NCBI GenBank assembly: GCA_016297495.1
Contig: JAEDGN010000005.1
Coordinates: 1-64,000 of the forward strand
Source of the DNA: Coprococcus sp.
GTDB lineage: Bacteria > Bacillota > Clostridia > Lachnospirales > Lachnospiraceae
Reading direction: 5' to 3'
DNA length: 64,000 nucleotides
The notes beneath the pieces were generated by a model. It made no database searches, was not told where the DNA came from, and worked only from the letters and a program-made list of their open reading frames with translations. The stretch's first letter is position 1. Each line of letters opens with the position of its first letter. The translations under genes and the position numbers were made by a program. Below, piece by piece: positions 17,925 to 27,875 of the stretch.

Positions 17925-18991
17925 ACATTCTCTTCATCAATTGCCGCTGTACCTACAGCTGCAGATGTCCTGTCACCAGCTGTCCCATTGTCATCCTTCT
18001 CCAACCCAAAATGTACACGCACTTTATGCTCCACCTCATCCATAATGGCCGGATTCTCTCGGAAATATGCCTTGGTATTCTCACGTCCCTGACCGATCTT
18101 CACATCATTGTAGGAATACCATGCCCCGCTCTTATTGACAATGCCTGTGTTGGCAGCAAGATCCAGAATATCGCCCTCTCTTGAGATACCCTTGCCAAAC
18201 ATAATATCAAATTCCGCTTCCTTGAACGGAGGTGCAACTTTATTCTTCACAACCTTGACACGGGTACGGTTGCCTACGATCTCTCCGCCCTGCTTGATTG
18301 ATTCAATACGACGGATGTCCAGTCTGATGGAAGAGTAGAACTTCAGTGCACGTCCGCCGGTCGTTGTCTCCGGATTGCCAAACATGACACCCACCTTCTC
18401 ACGCAGCTGGTTAATAAAGATAACAATACAATTGGACTTGCTGATGACTGCTGTCAGCTTTCTCAATGCCTGAGACATCAGACGGGCCTGAAGACCCACA
18501 TGAGAATCACCCATATCGCCATCGATCTCCGCCTTCGGAACAAGCGCCGCCACAGAGTCTACAACAATAATATCAATGGCACCTGAACGAACCATCGTCT
18601 CCGTAATCTCCAGGGCCTGCTCACCGTTATCCGGCTGGGAAATATACAGATTGTCGATATCTACACCGATATTCCTTGCATAAGCCGGATCCAGTGCATG
18701 TTCAGCATCTATAAAGCCCGCAATGCCGCCGCGCTTCTGCACCTCTGCCACCATATGTAAAGTGACTGTCGTCTTACCGGAAGACTCAGGTCCATATATC
18801 TCAATCACCCGCCCCTTCGGCAGGCCCCCCAATCCAAGAGCCAGATCAAGACTCAGAGACCCTGTAGGAACCGTCTCCACATCCATGGCCGTTCCCCTGT
18901 CTCCCAGCTTCATGATCGATCCCTTGCCATAATCCTTCTCAATCCTTGAAATCGCCGCATCCAAAGCTTTTAACTTCTCACTTTTGTCCAT
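17921..18991 (-). CDS. recA: RecA recombinase
   Basis: Strand-exchange ATPase and co-protease for LexA cleavage. 356 residues with Walker [10 protein letters not shown] at about 66-74, Walker [11 protein letters not shown], the L1/L2 DNA-binding loops ([28 protein letters not shown]) and an acidic, Glu/Asp-rich C-terminus. GGAGGAG precedes the ATG. Its promoter and two SOS-type boxes lie at 19075-19131, indicating DNA-damage control. Confidence 0.98.
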   Translation of the reverse strand: MDKSEKLKALDAAISRIEKDYGKGSIMKLGDRGTAMDVETVPTGSLSLDLALGLGGLPKGRVIEIYGPESSGKTTVTLHMVAEVQKRGGIAGFIDAEHALDPAYARNIGVDIDNLYISQPDNGEQALEITETMVRSGAIDIIVVDSVAALVPKAEIDGDMGDSHVGLQARLMSQALRKLTAVISKSNCIVIFINQLREKVGVMFGNPETTTGGRALKFYSSIRLDIRRIESIKQGGEIVGNRTRVKVVKNKVAPPFKEAEFDIMFGKGISREGDILDLAANTGIVNKSGAWYSYNDVKIGQGRENTKAYFRENPAIMDEVEHKVRVHFGLEKDDNGTAGDRTSAAVGTAAIDEENV

Positions 18992-19074
18992 CCCTATGTC
19001 TCCTCCACTGATTTATAAACATCACCGGCTGTTCAGTTCTGTCATTCTGCCGGAATCCATATCCGATATATCCG

Positions 19075-19103
19075 TGAACATCCGTTCTCCGAACTTATGT
19101 TTA
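19075..19103 (-). promoter_or_regulatory. two tandem LexA (SOS) boxes of recA
   Basis: Two dyads separated by one base. On the minus strand the downstream one (19075-19088) reads A-GAAC-GGAT-GTTC-A, whose core fits the Firmicute consensus GAACRNRYGTTC exactly. The upstream one (19090-19103) reads AAAC-ATAA-GTTCG, a partial match that touches the -10 element and covers the expected start point. LexA bound here would block transcription of recA-recX. Confidence 0.75.
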
Positions 19104-19131
19104 TATTACACTATCCGTCCGGAAAAGTCAA
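19103..19131 (-). promoter_or_regulatory. sigma-A promoter of recA
   Basis: Minus strand: TTGACT (19126-19131), 17 bases, TAATAT (19103-19108). Close to consensus, about 110 bases before the ATG, with the SOS boxes overlapping its start point. The rest of the gap 18992-19358 holds a leader of about 80 bases and the terminator of the upstream gene. Confidence 0.7.
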
Positions 19132-19272
19132 TGCCTGTTTCCTGTAAATTGACATTCCAAGTATAGCATATCTAAAAACATTCGGCAATCATCAACCATC
19201 GACAGCAAAATCACCAGTCAGTCTCCAAAAGTCCTTCCGTCTCTCAGCAGAATCTGCTCAAAAGGGGCCATG

Positions 19273-19320
19273 AAAAAACTCCCGAAAAACAATCTGCCAT
19301 GGGCATGTTTTTCAGGAGTT
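19273..19320 (-). terminator. rho-independent terminator after the CPBP protease gene
   Basis: Minus strand: AACTCCTGAAAAAC pairs with GTTTTTCGGGAGTT (14 pairs, one G-T) followed by six T. It separates the ABC/CPBP operon from recA. Confidence 0.85.
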
Positions 19321-19358
19321 CTCTCACTGACCGAAAAATACTGCGTCACAAATGTACG

Positions 19359-20258
19359 TCAGCTCGTAAAATAGATTCGCTCTGCGGATACATTCTTGTC
19401 AATAAAAAATAGAACTGCAAGACATAACAGAACCGATACCATTCCGATCCCCATCAGAATACTTCTGCTGTCAAATGAAGGATTCACCACCGTCAGAATC
19501 AGCGACAGAATATTTGCAGAAATATGTAATATAACCGGTGCCTTCAGTGAACCATATTTCTCATAGGCATAAGCAAACAGAATACCAATCAGAAATGCAT
19601 AGATACCCTGAACAATATTGCCATGAACGATACCGAATATCAGCGCTGATACAACGATGGCCATATTCACATTGAGATACTGGCGCATCCTCATATAAAT
19701 CAGGCCCCGGTAGATCAGTTCCTCGCAAATCGGAATAATGATACCAATTCCTACAATCTGGATAATAAAAGGTCCGGAGAACAGCAGCTGTTCCGACTCC
19801 TGAAAACTCTCCGACATCTCCGCAAGCTCCGATACATTCATCAGCATATTGCCTGCCAGAGAGGCAAAGACACCTGCCGGTATCAGCAATAGCCAGTATG
19901 GCGGCTTCACGCTCTTCTTGTTAAAGACAAAACGACGTTTTTTGTAATCATTAAAGTACATACGCACCAGGAAAAATATGGCTGCCAAAGCCGCAATGGA
20001 CTGCAGGAGCATGGCATATTTCATCAGAAGTTCCATCATCGCTGCCATAAAACCTTCCATATCCATCGTCAGATCATCTGTTATATAGTCTCCCATTATA
20101 GAATATCCCCAGTATATTCCAACAACTATATCCACCAGATAACATATCCCGAAATATATCAGCTCCGGCGTGATGAGACGCCATATTCTTTCAAACCAGC
20201 TTTCCTGTACCAACTTCAACCGATCTCCTTTATCATTTAGAATCTGTCCTTTTGACAT
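19359..20258 (-). CDS. CPBP-family intramembrane metalloprotease
   Basis: 299 residues, multi-spanning, with the catalytic signature ICEELIYRGLIY (EExxxR) near residue 180, FGIVHGN, and LHISANI in the last helices, which together supply the Glu, His and Asn metal ligands of the CAAX-protease/bacteriocin-processing (Abi) family. A hydrophilic N-terminal tail precedes the first helix. Such proteins process or protect against peptides in the membrane; the substrate is unknown. It follows the ABC permease by 42 bases and probably belongs to the same operon. Confidence 0.9.
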   Translation of the reverse strand: MSKGQILNDKGDRLKLVQESWFERIWRLITPELIYFGICYLVDIVVGIYWGYSIMGDYITDDLTMDMEGFMAAMMELLMKYAMLLQSIAALAAIFFLVRMYFNDYKKRRFVFNKKSVKPPYWLLLIPAGVFASLAGNMLMNVSELAEMSESFQESEQLLFSGPFIIQIVGIGIIIPICEELIYRGLIYMRMRQYLNVNMAIVVSALIFGIVHGNIVQGIYAFLIGILFAYAYEKYGSLKAPVILHISANILSLILTVVNPSFDSRSILMGIGMVSVLLCLAVLFFIDKNVSAERIYFTS

Positions 20259-20300
20259 CTCTTCTATTATCCTCGATTCAGGTCAGTATTGCAACTGATT

Positions 20301-21242
20301 TTATTGTCTTTTATGTTTTTTTAATACTTTTCCACCCGCCTTGAACCGCTCATTCTGAGGGTCAAGATATTTAACGGATAATAAAAACAAAACAGCCATA
20401 AATACTATCTGAACAGCAATGCTTAGAATGATCCAGTGACCTATCACATTCTGTGCCGCCCCAAAAGACTGAAGAAAGCTTTCAATTCTCTCCGCCTTCC
20501 CCATCTGCCCGAACAGCACCAATGCGTAAGTAACCGCCGGATTAAAAAGCAGTATATATACCAGTCCCCTTACTGCCGATGCGCCGGCTCCGTAAAAAAT
20601 GTCATAATAATAGTCCGCAGAAGCACCGCCTGTTCCCAGCTGATAAGCTGCATTCAGCAGTGCCACTATCAGTACCGTACCCAACATCAGAAATATGATA
20701 ATCCCGTATGCGGCCACTGATGCAAAGGTTGTCTTTTTAAAACAGCAGGAACAGAAAACCCCCACACACCCAATCAGGAGAACAATAAAACCCACATATA
20801 TCACCGACTGATAGATATCAGTCAGGCCAATCCCGCCGTACATAACTGTAATAGCCAGCACCGGCAGACTGGACACTCCCAGAAGCATTGCCATACTGAT
20901 ACAGGACATAAGCTTACCCACTATGATGCCCGGAACAGTCATTTTAGAAGCCAGAAGTATATCCAGAGTCTGTCTTTCCCTTTCACCGGCAATACTTCCG
21001 CCCGCTGTTGACGGAACAAAAAGACAGAACAGGAATACTTCAATAGACAGCATCCCCATATAAAATGCCATCATGTACTGATAAGGAGCCGTACCGTTAT
21101 TGACGGCAATCTGCCTGATACAATAAAGAACGATCATCGCAACAACAGCCAGAACACTATTAAAGACAACTGCCAGCACCGGAAGCTGCATGGAGCGCGC
21201 CATCATCTTCAGTTCTTTTTTATATACCGGATTCATACGCAT
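20301..21242 (-). CDS. ABC-2 type transporter permease
   Basis: 313 residues with about six membrane helices. The N-terminus (NPVYKKELKMMARSMQLPVLAVVF) and the motif ERERQTLDILLASKMTVPGIIVGKLMSC after the second helix are hallmarks of ABC-2 exporters. It overlaps the ATPase gene by 23 bases and has GGAGGTG before its start. It forms the channel for the ATPase encoded immediately upstream. Confidence 0.92.
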   Translation of the reverse strand: MRMNPVYKKELKMMARSMQLPVLAVVFNSVLAVVAMIVLYCIRQIAVNNGTAPYQYMMAFYMGMLSIEVFLFCLFVPSTAGGSIAGERERQTLDILLASKMTVPGIIVGKLMSCISMAMLLGVSSLPVLAITVMYGGIGLTDIYQSVIYVGFIVLLIGCVGVFCSCCFKKTTFASVAAYGIIIFLMLGTVLIVALLNAAYQLGTGGASADYYYDIFYGAGASAVRGLVYILLFNPAVTYALVLFGQMGKAERIESFLQSFGAAQNVIGHWIILSIAVQIVFMAVLFLLSVKYLDPQNERFKAGGKVLKKHKRQ

Positions 21243-22161
21243 CTTTTTTCACCTCCGGATCTGTGATCTGCATAAATAATGTCTCCAAATTGCCATTGTC
21301 CCGCTTAAAAGTATAGACTGGAATATCTGCCGACAGCAGCTGCCGCAGAAGAAAGACCTCATCCTCCCTGCCGCCGTTGAAAACAGCACGGATTTCATTA
21401 TCATTATATGAAAGTGTCTCCACCATGGAATTCTGCCTGACGATCTGAACAGCATCCTCTATTCTATCCATCATCTTTATCACCAGCGGTGCTGCCGTCA
21501 GCATATGATGTTCAATTTCCTCCACACTGCCGTTCATCATACATTTTCCATGATCTATAATACCGATATCTGTACACATTTCCGACAATTCCGGAAGAAT
21601 ATGTGAACTAATCAGAATCGTATGTCCCTGCTGCCAGAGATGACGGATAATCTCTTTGAATTCGAATCTGGCCCTTGGATCAAGCCCCGATGCAGGCTCA
21701 TCCAGAATCAGCAGCTTCGGATCATGGATCAGACATCTTGCCAGACAGAGTCGCTGTTTCATACCACGCGACAGAGTATCCACATAACTCTCTTTTCTAT
21801 CCTGTAAATGAACAATTTCCAGTAATTCATCTGTGCGTTTTTCTGTCTCATCATGTTCCAGCCCATGAATTGAAGCAAAAAAGGACATATATTCTTTAAC
21901 TTTTAATTTATCATAAACACCGAAAAAATCCGGCATATATCCGATAACATCCTTCCTTCTGTTCCCAATATCCACCCCATCAATGAGTATCTGTCCGCTG
22001 TCAGCCTTCAGAAGGCCGGCAATAATCCGCATGGTTGTCGTCTTGCCGGCGCCGTTAGGACCCACAAAGCCATAAACAGAGCCATTCTCTATCTTCATAT
22101 TCAGATCCCGGAGGACCATCTGATCGCCAAAGGCCTTATATAAATGTCTGATCTCAATCAT
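21220..22161 (-). CDS. ABC transporter ATP-binding protein
   Basis: 313 residues with Walker A GPNGAGKTT at 34-42, signature LSRGMKQRLCLARCL, Walker B LLILDEPASGLDPRAR and the switch His in ISSHILPEL. The C-terminal 90 residues are the extra domain often seen in exporters of the NatA/CcmA-like group. It overlaps the surface-protein gene by 8 bases and the permease by 23, so the three products are made together. Substrate unknown. Confidence 0.94.
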   Translation of the reverse strand: MIEIRHLYKAFGDQMVLRDLNMKIENGSVYGFVGPNGAGKTTTMRIIAGLLKADSGQILIDGVDIGNRRKDVIGYMPDFFGVYDKLKVKEYMSFFASIHGLEHDETEKRTDELLEIVHLQDRKESYVDTLSRGMKQRLCLARCLIHDPKLLILDEPASGLDPRARFEFKEIIRHLWQQGHTILISSHILPELSEMCTDIGIIDHGKCMMNGSVEEIEHHMLTAAPLVIKMMDRIEDAVQIVRQNSMVETLSYNDNEIRAVFNGGREDEVFLLRQLLSADIPVYTFKRDNGNLETLFMQITDPEVKKDAYESGI

Positions 22162-24397
22162 CGGCTTTACCTCCCGTTACAGTAAGAGCAGGAATATAAG
22201 AGTTGTATCCCATATCATCAGCCTGCACCTGTGCCATGATATGATATTGCTCATCCAGATACGGTGTCAGTTCATCCCCGGACAGGACATAAGAATCCTC
22301 AAATACACTGTCATAATTCCCGGTACCATAATTATAAAACGCGATGTGTACATTCGGATCATGGTTCACCCACTTAATATAATCCGGGCAACCGACGCCA
22401 TCCAGCTGATAATTGATATTGATGACATCACTGCTATAAATCATATAACTGTATGTATCATAATTCATCTCATCATCATCACTGACGCCCGTACCATGTA
22501 CAAGGGCCTGAGACGACCAGTTTCTGCCGGATGATTGAACTGCAATATTCTGAACAATCAATGCCATACCATTGACAGATTCAATCTCACCGCTGTCTTC
22601 AATACCAATATCATAATCTTCGGTAAATCCAGCCATAACCGCACAACTGCTGTCGCGAAGCATACCGCTGTTGTCTATCAAATTACTCATGATCCATCTT
22701 GCTGCCGTCTGATTGGCATCTGATCCATATACAGTCGGATCCAGATCAAATGATTCTGCGTATGGTGTCACCACAATATCCGCCTCGGCCTGATTCAGAG
22801 CAACACTCTGTCCTGCAGGCAATTCTCCCAATACCATTCCAATGCCATGGTAGGCAATCCATACATTCTTCAGATTCCATGGTGTGGTATTACGAATCGT
22901 TCCGTTGAAACAACCACGGTAAAATTGCAGATCCGCTTTCAGTTCCCCATCATTTTCAAGAATCCGGGAGACAGAAAAATATGAGTTATCAAATACCTCA
23001 CCACTGTTGATCAGTATATCTGTTTTTTCTTCGGACGACGTAATTGCCAAATCATACGCCTCCGTCATGAGTCTGGCTCGGCTCCGATCATCTTTCATAT
23101 TGCCATCTCCATAATAACTTCCATTGCTGCCCCAGTAATAATCTTCAAACAGAGGTATAAGTGAACATTTTCCTTCCAGCGTTACTATCGTATGCTCTGT
23201 ATCCGGGCTGGTCACCATCATACGGGTATCCTCCACGGTCCCTTCATCTGTCAATTGCACAATACTGTTATATCGCACAAATGTATCTGAATAGCGCACT
23301 GCACTTCCCAACTGATAAATAATAAGAGAAAATACGATGGCAAGACACGGAATAACCCCCCACATATATTCTCTGCGGTCCTTCCCCCGGGATAAAAAGA
23401 CATAAGCAGCCGGTCCCATCAGCAGAATATAGATGAGCAATACTAACAGATAACCACCAATCTTTGGTGTCTTACTCCACATATCATAACTGAGCTGGTT
23501 GGTGATACGCCAAAAATTATCATTGCCTTCCAGCAGTGCGGACATGCCTGTCGGTCCAAAAAGTGCCTTTATAGAACGTATCAGTTCTGTTCCGCTCCAT
23601 TTTTTCTCCGAATCATAGACAAGCACACGGCCGGTTCCCCATGTCGTCATGGCATCATCATCCAATGTTTTCCCGATGCGCACATCATAAATATCCCTGC
23701 TCATCATCAGATGTCCATCCGTCATGAGCCAGTCCAGTATCTTCTCCCATGCCTCATCAGTCACATCCATATCCAGCACCAGCATATCTGCCCTCGACAG
23801 ATCTATGACCATGATATCTTCCGATGCGAGATTGATGCCCTGCATGGTCACTCTTCCGTAAACATAATCGGTCTCGTAATCAAAACCGGAAGCATTCATC
23901 AACTGACTGATCTGATCATTCCTACTGACAACACCTCCAAGAAAAATCGCTGATCCATCTGATGTGACCTGAAACTCCAGTGTCTGACAGCTGACCTGAT
24001 TGCCGTTCTCATCCAGAAGCTCGATTCTGACAGGTATCTTATAGGATGATAAATCAAAATAAATATTCTGTACATTAAATTTGAAGCTTTCAGTCTCTCC
24101 CGCCGGAATGACAGCCTTTTGTACATAGGCAACCGTCTCTTCCATATTATCGCCTGTATACATCATAAGTTTAATCACACCGTGAAAATCAGCGCCATTA
24201 TTGCTGACTGATATCCGAACAGGATATTCAGCCATGCCGTCCGGAATATAAAAACCATCTCCGGCACTGCATACAATTGTAAACCGCTCCGCCTCTCCAT
24301 CGGCCATGGACGGATGCGCCATCATGCAGACACACAGACCGGACAGAATAAGGACCATCAATATACGCCAAACTATGCTTCTTCTTTCTTGTATCAT
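22154..24397 (-). CDS. large membrane-anchored extracellular protein of an ABC exporter operon
   Basis: 747 residues. It has an N-terminal signal sequence (helix about 10-27, likely cut after MAHPSMA), an extracellular beta-rich region (about 35-310) that begins like an immunoglobulin-type accessory domain (VRISVSNNGADFHGVIKL), two membrane helices (about 318-340 and 350-370), then a second extracellular region of about 370 residues rich in Asp, Tyr and Asn. GGAGAGG lies 7 bases before the ATG. Proteins of this layout sit beside ABC-2 exporters in Clostridia, but I know no established function. Within the operon it is placed between the sensor kinase and the ATPase. Confidence 0.8.
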   Translation of the reverse strand: MIQERRSIVWRILMVLILSGLCVCMMAHPSMADGEAERFTIVCSAGDGFYIPDGMAEYPVRISVSNNGADFHGVIKLMMYTGDNMEETVAYVQKAVIPAGETESFKFNVQNIYFDLSSYKIPVRIELLDENGNQVSCQTLEFQVTSDGSAIFLGGVVSRNDQISQLMNASGFDYETDYVYGRVTMQGINLASEDIMVIDLSRADMLVLDMDVTDEAWEKILDWLMTDGHLMMSRDIYDVRIGKTLDDDAMTTWGTGRVLVYDSEKKWSGTELIRSIKALFGPTGMSALLEGNDNFWRITNQLSYDMWSKTPKIGGYLLVLLIYILLMGPAAYVFLSRGKDRREYMWGVIPCLAIVFSLIIYQLGSAVRYSDTFVRYNSIVQLTDEGTVEDTRMMVTSPDTEHTIVTLEGKCSLIPLFEDYYWGSNGSYYGDGNMKDDRSRARLMTEAYDLAITSSEEKTDILINSGEVFDNSYFSVSRILENDGELKADLQFYRGCFNGTIRNTTPWNLKNVWIAYHGIGMVLGELPAGQSVALNQAEADIVVTPYAESFDLDPTVYGSDANQTAARWIMSNLIDNSGMLRDSSCAVMAGFTEDYDIGIEDSGEIESVNGMALIVQNIAVQSSGRNWSSQALVHGTGVSDDDEMNYDTYSYMIYSSDVININYQLDGVGCPDYIKWVNHDPNVHIAFYNYGTGNYDSVFEDSYVLSGDELTPYLDEQYHIMAQVQADDMGYNSYIPALTVTGGKADD

Positions 24398-24412
24398 TTT
24401 GTTGCCTCTCCG

Positions 24413-25621
24413 CTATTCTACCACTGAATTGGCCGCTTGCTCCGTGACTGGCAGGGTTACCTCAAAAATAGTTCCATCAAAAGAGCTGCTTACCGTGATC
24501 TGACCGCCATGGCTTTCCACTATGCTTTTTGCAATGGCCAGCCCCAGCCCTGTCCCTTTATCAGATGACTGACGGGCTGTATCAACTTTATAAAACTTTT
24601 CAAACAGGAAAGGAATACTCTCCTGAGGAATAACGCTCCCGTAATTGATCGTCTGTACTTTGATACTGCCGGCATCAGTTTTGGTCCGTATTCGTATAAT
24701 CTTGCCATCTTTGCCATATCGTATGGCATTGCCCAGAAGATTATCAAAAACTCTGACCAGCCGCTCTCCGTCCGCCATAATCATACATCTGTCCACATCC
24801 GGCTCAAAAATGCAGTTCAGTGAATTCTCTTCAAAATAAGGATACAGTTCATCTACTTCCTGCTCCAGCAGCTTGATCAGATCAATGGATGCCAGATTCA
24901 TTGGCATTCCGCCATAACTGACCTTTGTAAAGCTGAAAAGTTCATTAATCAGTCCTTCCAGCTTTCGAGCCTTCTCCCATGTAATCTTCAGATACTCTTC
25001 CTTTTGTTCATCCGACAAATCTTTTCTTGTATTGACAATATCGATATATCCGATAATGGATGTCAGCGGTGTACGCAGGTCATGTGCCACATTCGTAATA
25101 AGCTCATTTTTCGTCTGTTCTGCCTCCTGCTCCCTCTTCTGCATTCTCTGTACTGTATCCGCCATTCTGTTGATGCTGTCAGCAATGCAGGAAAACTCAT
25201 CCTGATAGAGGACATCAATCCGATATTCAAAATCTCCGTCTGCCATCTGCTGAGCTCCTTTGAGAATATTACCTATATACTCAGTCATCTGCCGGGTCAG
25301 CAGGAAAAATACCAGCAAAAAAACGGTAAGCGCAATAATAACCAGCAGAATGAGCAGCTGAACTTTGATTCCGACGCCGAACATTCTATAAAAAATATCC
25401 GATTCTCCTAACATGCTTCTTGCCGGCGTCGAATAAGGATAGCCGGCATTATTCATACTCTTATAACTCAGCCAGTTTCCCTTATCGTAATCGCTGACCA
25501 TGATCCGTGAACGGATACAGAATAAAAGTACCGCCAAATCGCATAACATTGCCGTTCCAAGGCTGATACAGGTATATATCATAATGCGTATTCTGAAACT
25601 TTCACTGAATTTAGCCTTCAA
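24413..25621 (-). CDS. sensor histidine kinase of the ABC-exporter operon
   Basis: 402 residues: two membrane helices (about 14-36 and 88-108) flanking a short extracellular loop of about 50 residues, HAMP, phospho-acceptor His at about 180 (NVAHDLRTPLTSIIGY), N box DNLLGNAIRYG and G box DKGTGLGLAIAK. The short loop suggests sensing within the membrane, as in kinases that control peptide-stress ABC exporters. The start appears to be TTG at 25621, overlapping the regulator stop; a later ATG at 25582 has a poorer ribosome binding site. Confidence 0.9.
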   Translation of the reverse strand: MKAKFSESFRIRIMIYTCISLGTAMLCDLAVLLFCIRSRIMVSDYDKGNWLSYKSMNNAGYPYSTPARSMLGESDIFYRMFGVGIKVQLLILLVIIALTVFLLVFFLLTRQMTEYIGNILKGAQQMADGDFEYRIDVLYQDEFSCIADSINRMADTVQRMQKREQEAEQTKNELITNVAHDLRTPLTSIIGYIDIVNTRKDLSDEQKEEYLKITWEKARKLEGLINELFSFTKVSYGGMPMNLASIDLIKLLEQEVDELYPYFEENSLNCIFEPDVDRCMIMADGERLVRVFDNLLGNAIRYGKDGKIIRIRTKTDAGSIKVQTINYGSVIPQESIPFLFEKFYKVDTARQSSDKGTGLGLAIAKSIVESHGGQITVSSSFDGTIFEVTLPVTEQAANSVVE

Positions 25622-26309
25622 TTTTATATCCCACTCCCCAGACCGTCTTGATCAGTTGTGGAGACCTGGGATTCTTCTCAACTTTTTCCCGTAGTCTCCG
25701 CATATGTACCATCACTGTATTATTGGCCTCATAAAGCTTTTCATTCCAGACAGTTTCATATATCTCATCTGTACTGAAAACTCTTCCCGGATGACTGGCC
25801 AGAAGCTGCAGAATATTGAACTCGATGGGTGTCAGCACCACATTTCTTCCATCCACCGTTACCTGATGCTTCTTCGTGTCGATGACAACATCCTGTACTT
25901 CTATTCTGTCCTGATCCACCTGAGTTCCCGGGTTCAGTTCCAGATAACGTCTGAGCTGAGACTTGACTCTTGCCAGCAGCTCCATGGGATTGAAAGGTTT
26001 GATCATATAATCATCAGCCCCGACACTCAGTCCCAGTATCTTATCCACATCCGCTGATTTAGCGCTTAATATGATAATTGGTATATTTCTGCCTGCGCGG
26101 ATCCTTTTGCACATCTCTATGCCGTCAATCTTCGGCATCATGACATCCACAATGGCAAGTTTAATATCATATTTCTGCAGCATGGCCAGTCCATCCAAAG
26201 CATTATAAGCTTTATGGATGACATATCCGGTGCTGGATAAATAGATCTCCACAAGATTTGCAATTTCTTTATCATCATCTACAACCAGTATCTCAATCTG
26301 TTCCCCCAT
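25611..26309 (-). CDS. OmpR-family response regulator of the ABC-exporter operon
   Basis: 232 residues: a receiver with DDD at 11-13, phospho-acceptor Asp at about 55 (AIVDVMMPKIDG) and Lys in MIKPFNP, followed by a winged helix (LTPIEFNILQLLASHPGRVFS, NNTVMVHMRRLREKVE). The start at 26309 (MGEQIEILVVDDD) has GGAGAG upstream and gives the standard length. The closest group by appearance is the VanR-type regulators. It probably controls the exporter genes behind it. Confidence 0.93.
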   Translation of the reverse strand: MGEQIEILVVDDDKEIANLVEIYLSSTGYVIHKAYNALDGLAMLQKYDIKLAIVDVMMPKIDGIEMCKRIRAGRNIPIIILSAKSADVDKILGLSVGADDYMIKPFNPMELLARVKSQLRRYLELNPGTQVDQDRIEVQDVVIDTKKHQVTVDGRNVVLTPIEFNILQLLASHPGRVFSTDEIYETVWNEKLYEANNTVMVHMRRLREKVEKNPRSPQLIKTVWGVGYKIEG

Positions 26310-26412
26310 CAACCATCTCTCCTGTTCTTTATTGAAAATATGCATCTCTGATGCTATCATTCTAACACAGCGTTTCCACAAAAGTCCTTACGATTTCCTT
26401 AACATCCCATGG

Positions 26413-26476
26413 CAAAAAAATAAATGGTTCTTTCAGATGTTGGATATTTTACAGCATCCAGACATCAGAAAGAACC
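26413..26476 (-). terminator. rho-independent terminator of degV
   Basis: Minus strand: GGTTCTTTCTGATGT pairs with ACATCTGAAAGAACC (15 positions, one mismatch), extended inward by TGGAT/ATCCA, and followed by a T-rich run. It begins 6 bases after the degV stop. Confidence 0.8.
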
Positions 26477-26481
26477 CACAA

Positions 26482-27354
26482 CTAATCAATATACTGAATG
26501 GCGGCGCCAAGGACTCCAGAACCAATATACACACTCAGAGTTGCGCCTATTTCTACCCTTATAAAATGATGATAATCAGGAAACATTGCCTTGATTTCCT
26601 TCTCCAGCTCATCTCCTTCTTCCGGCACACCGCCGTCTGCTATCATCAGATTATACGGTCTTCCACTCTCATAGACCTCTTTGACAAGCATCTGGAGTTT
26701 TCTGGCAACAGCTTTGTGTCCACGTACTTTGGCTGCCGTATAGATTTCCCCGTCATTTTTATCCACAGACAGAATCGGTTTGATATTCAGGAGACTGCCT
26801 GCCATGGCCGTTACCTTGCCGATTCGCCCTCCTTTGTGCAGATGTTCCAAAGTATCAACAGAAAAAAATATATTCGTCTGTCCGATCAGTTTCTTCACCC
26901 GTTCCTGTACATCTTCAAAGCTCATTCCATTCTCAATGTATTCCGCAGCCATAATGGCCGTTACGCCAATGCCGATACTGCCTGAATGAGAATCAAAAAC
27001 TGCTATTTCCAGATCATCTGCTTCTTCAGCAGCCAGTCTCAGATGATTGACCGTTCCTGAAAGACCGCCTGAAAGCATGACTGCAATAGCCTTTGTATAG
27101 CCCTGCCTTTTTATCTCCTCCAAAAGCTTCTCAATATCTTCACCAGAAGGTGTACTGGTCTTCGGCAATTCCGTTTCAAGTCTTTTGTAAATATCCCTGG
27201 ACGTGATGTCTACACCATCATGATGTTCTCCGTCCTCACAGCGAATGATCAGCGGCAGCACAAAAATATGATAACGGGTGACCCATTCTTCCGGAATATC
27301 CGCACACGAATCTGTAATCACCGCTATCTTTTGATTATCCAACATATTCTTCAT
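26482..27354 (-). CDS. DegV family fatty acid-binding protein
   Basis: 290 residues with the family motifs IAVITDSCADIP at the N-terminus, TSTPSGEDIEKLL near residue 60, MLSGGLSGTVNHLRLA near residue 95, and VDTLEHLHKGGRIG near residue 165. DegV/FakB proteins bind a fatty acid and present it to the kinase FakA for phosphorylation; no fakA is visible here. It is transcribed alone, downstream of rnpB. Confidence 0.93.
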   Translation of the reverse strand: MKNMLDNQKIAVITDSCADIPEEWVTRYHIFVLPLIIRCEDGEHHDGVDITSRDIYKRLETELPKTSTPSGEDIEKLLEEIKRQGYTKAIAVMLSGGLSGTVNHLRLAAEEADDLEIAVFDSHSGSIGIGVTAIMAAEYIENGMSFEDVQERVKKLIGQTNIFFSVDTLEHLHKGGRIGKVTAMAGSLLNIKPILSVDKNDGEIYTAAKVRGHKAVARKLQMLVKEVYESGRPYNLMIADGGVPEEGDELEKEIKAMFPDYHHFIRVEIGATLSVYIGSGVLGAAIQYID

Positions 27355-27466
27355 CCATCCTTTACTTCATTTATCACATACATAAAAAGAACCGGATACA
27401 GCAAACCATCTCAAACACATGCATCTGATATGATCCCTGATATACGGTTCCTGTTCATCTTATTCC

Positions 27467-27830
27467 GTAAGCCTGTCTATAAGCCGAGTTATGTGAATCC
27501 GGAATTCCGGATCCGATAATCATCTATCTAGCCCTGCTGTCGCCAGCAGGATCGAGCGACCTACCCTAAAACACGCCGGGCCGACGTATCGTTCTATATG
27601 CGGTCTTGCTTCCGAGTGGGGTTTACAGAGCCTTCTCTGTTACCAGAGAAGCGGTGAGCTCTTACCTCGCCTTTCCACCCTTACCTGCGAAAGCAGGCGG
27701 TTTATTTCTGTTGCACTGGCCTTGGAGTTGCCTCCACCGGACGTTATCCGGCACTCTGCCCTGAGAAGCTCGGACTTTCCTCACCTGCGGTCTTTCGACA
27801 CTTGCAGCCGCGATTATCCAACAGACTTAC
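27467..27830 (-). ncRNA. rnpB: RNase P RNA, class A
   Basis: Catalytic RNA of RNase P, which trims the 5' end of tRNAs. On the minus strand the molecule is bounded by stem P1, GTAAGTCTGT (27821-27830) pairing with ACAGGCTTAC (27467-27476), giving 364 nt. The conserved core is clear: GAGGAAAGTCCGAGC near the 5' end, GGGTGGAAAGGCG, CCCCACTCGGAAGCAAGACC, and the 3' ACTCGGCTTATAGACAGGC. The A-type layout is typical of Clostridia rather than the B-type of Bacillus. Confidence 0.96.
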
Positions 27831-27875
27831 AATGCGTATCATACCATGTTCCGAACAAAAAGTAAACCTTAAATT

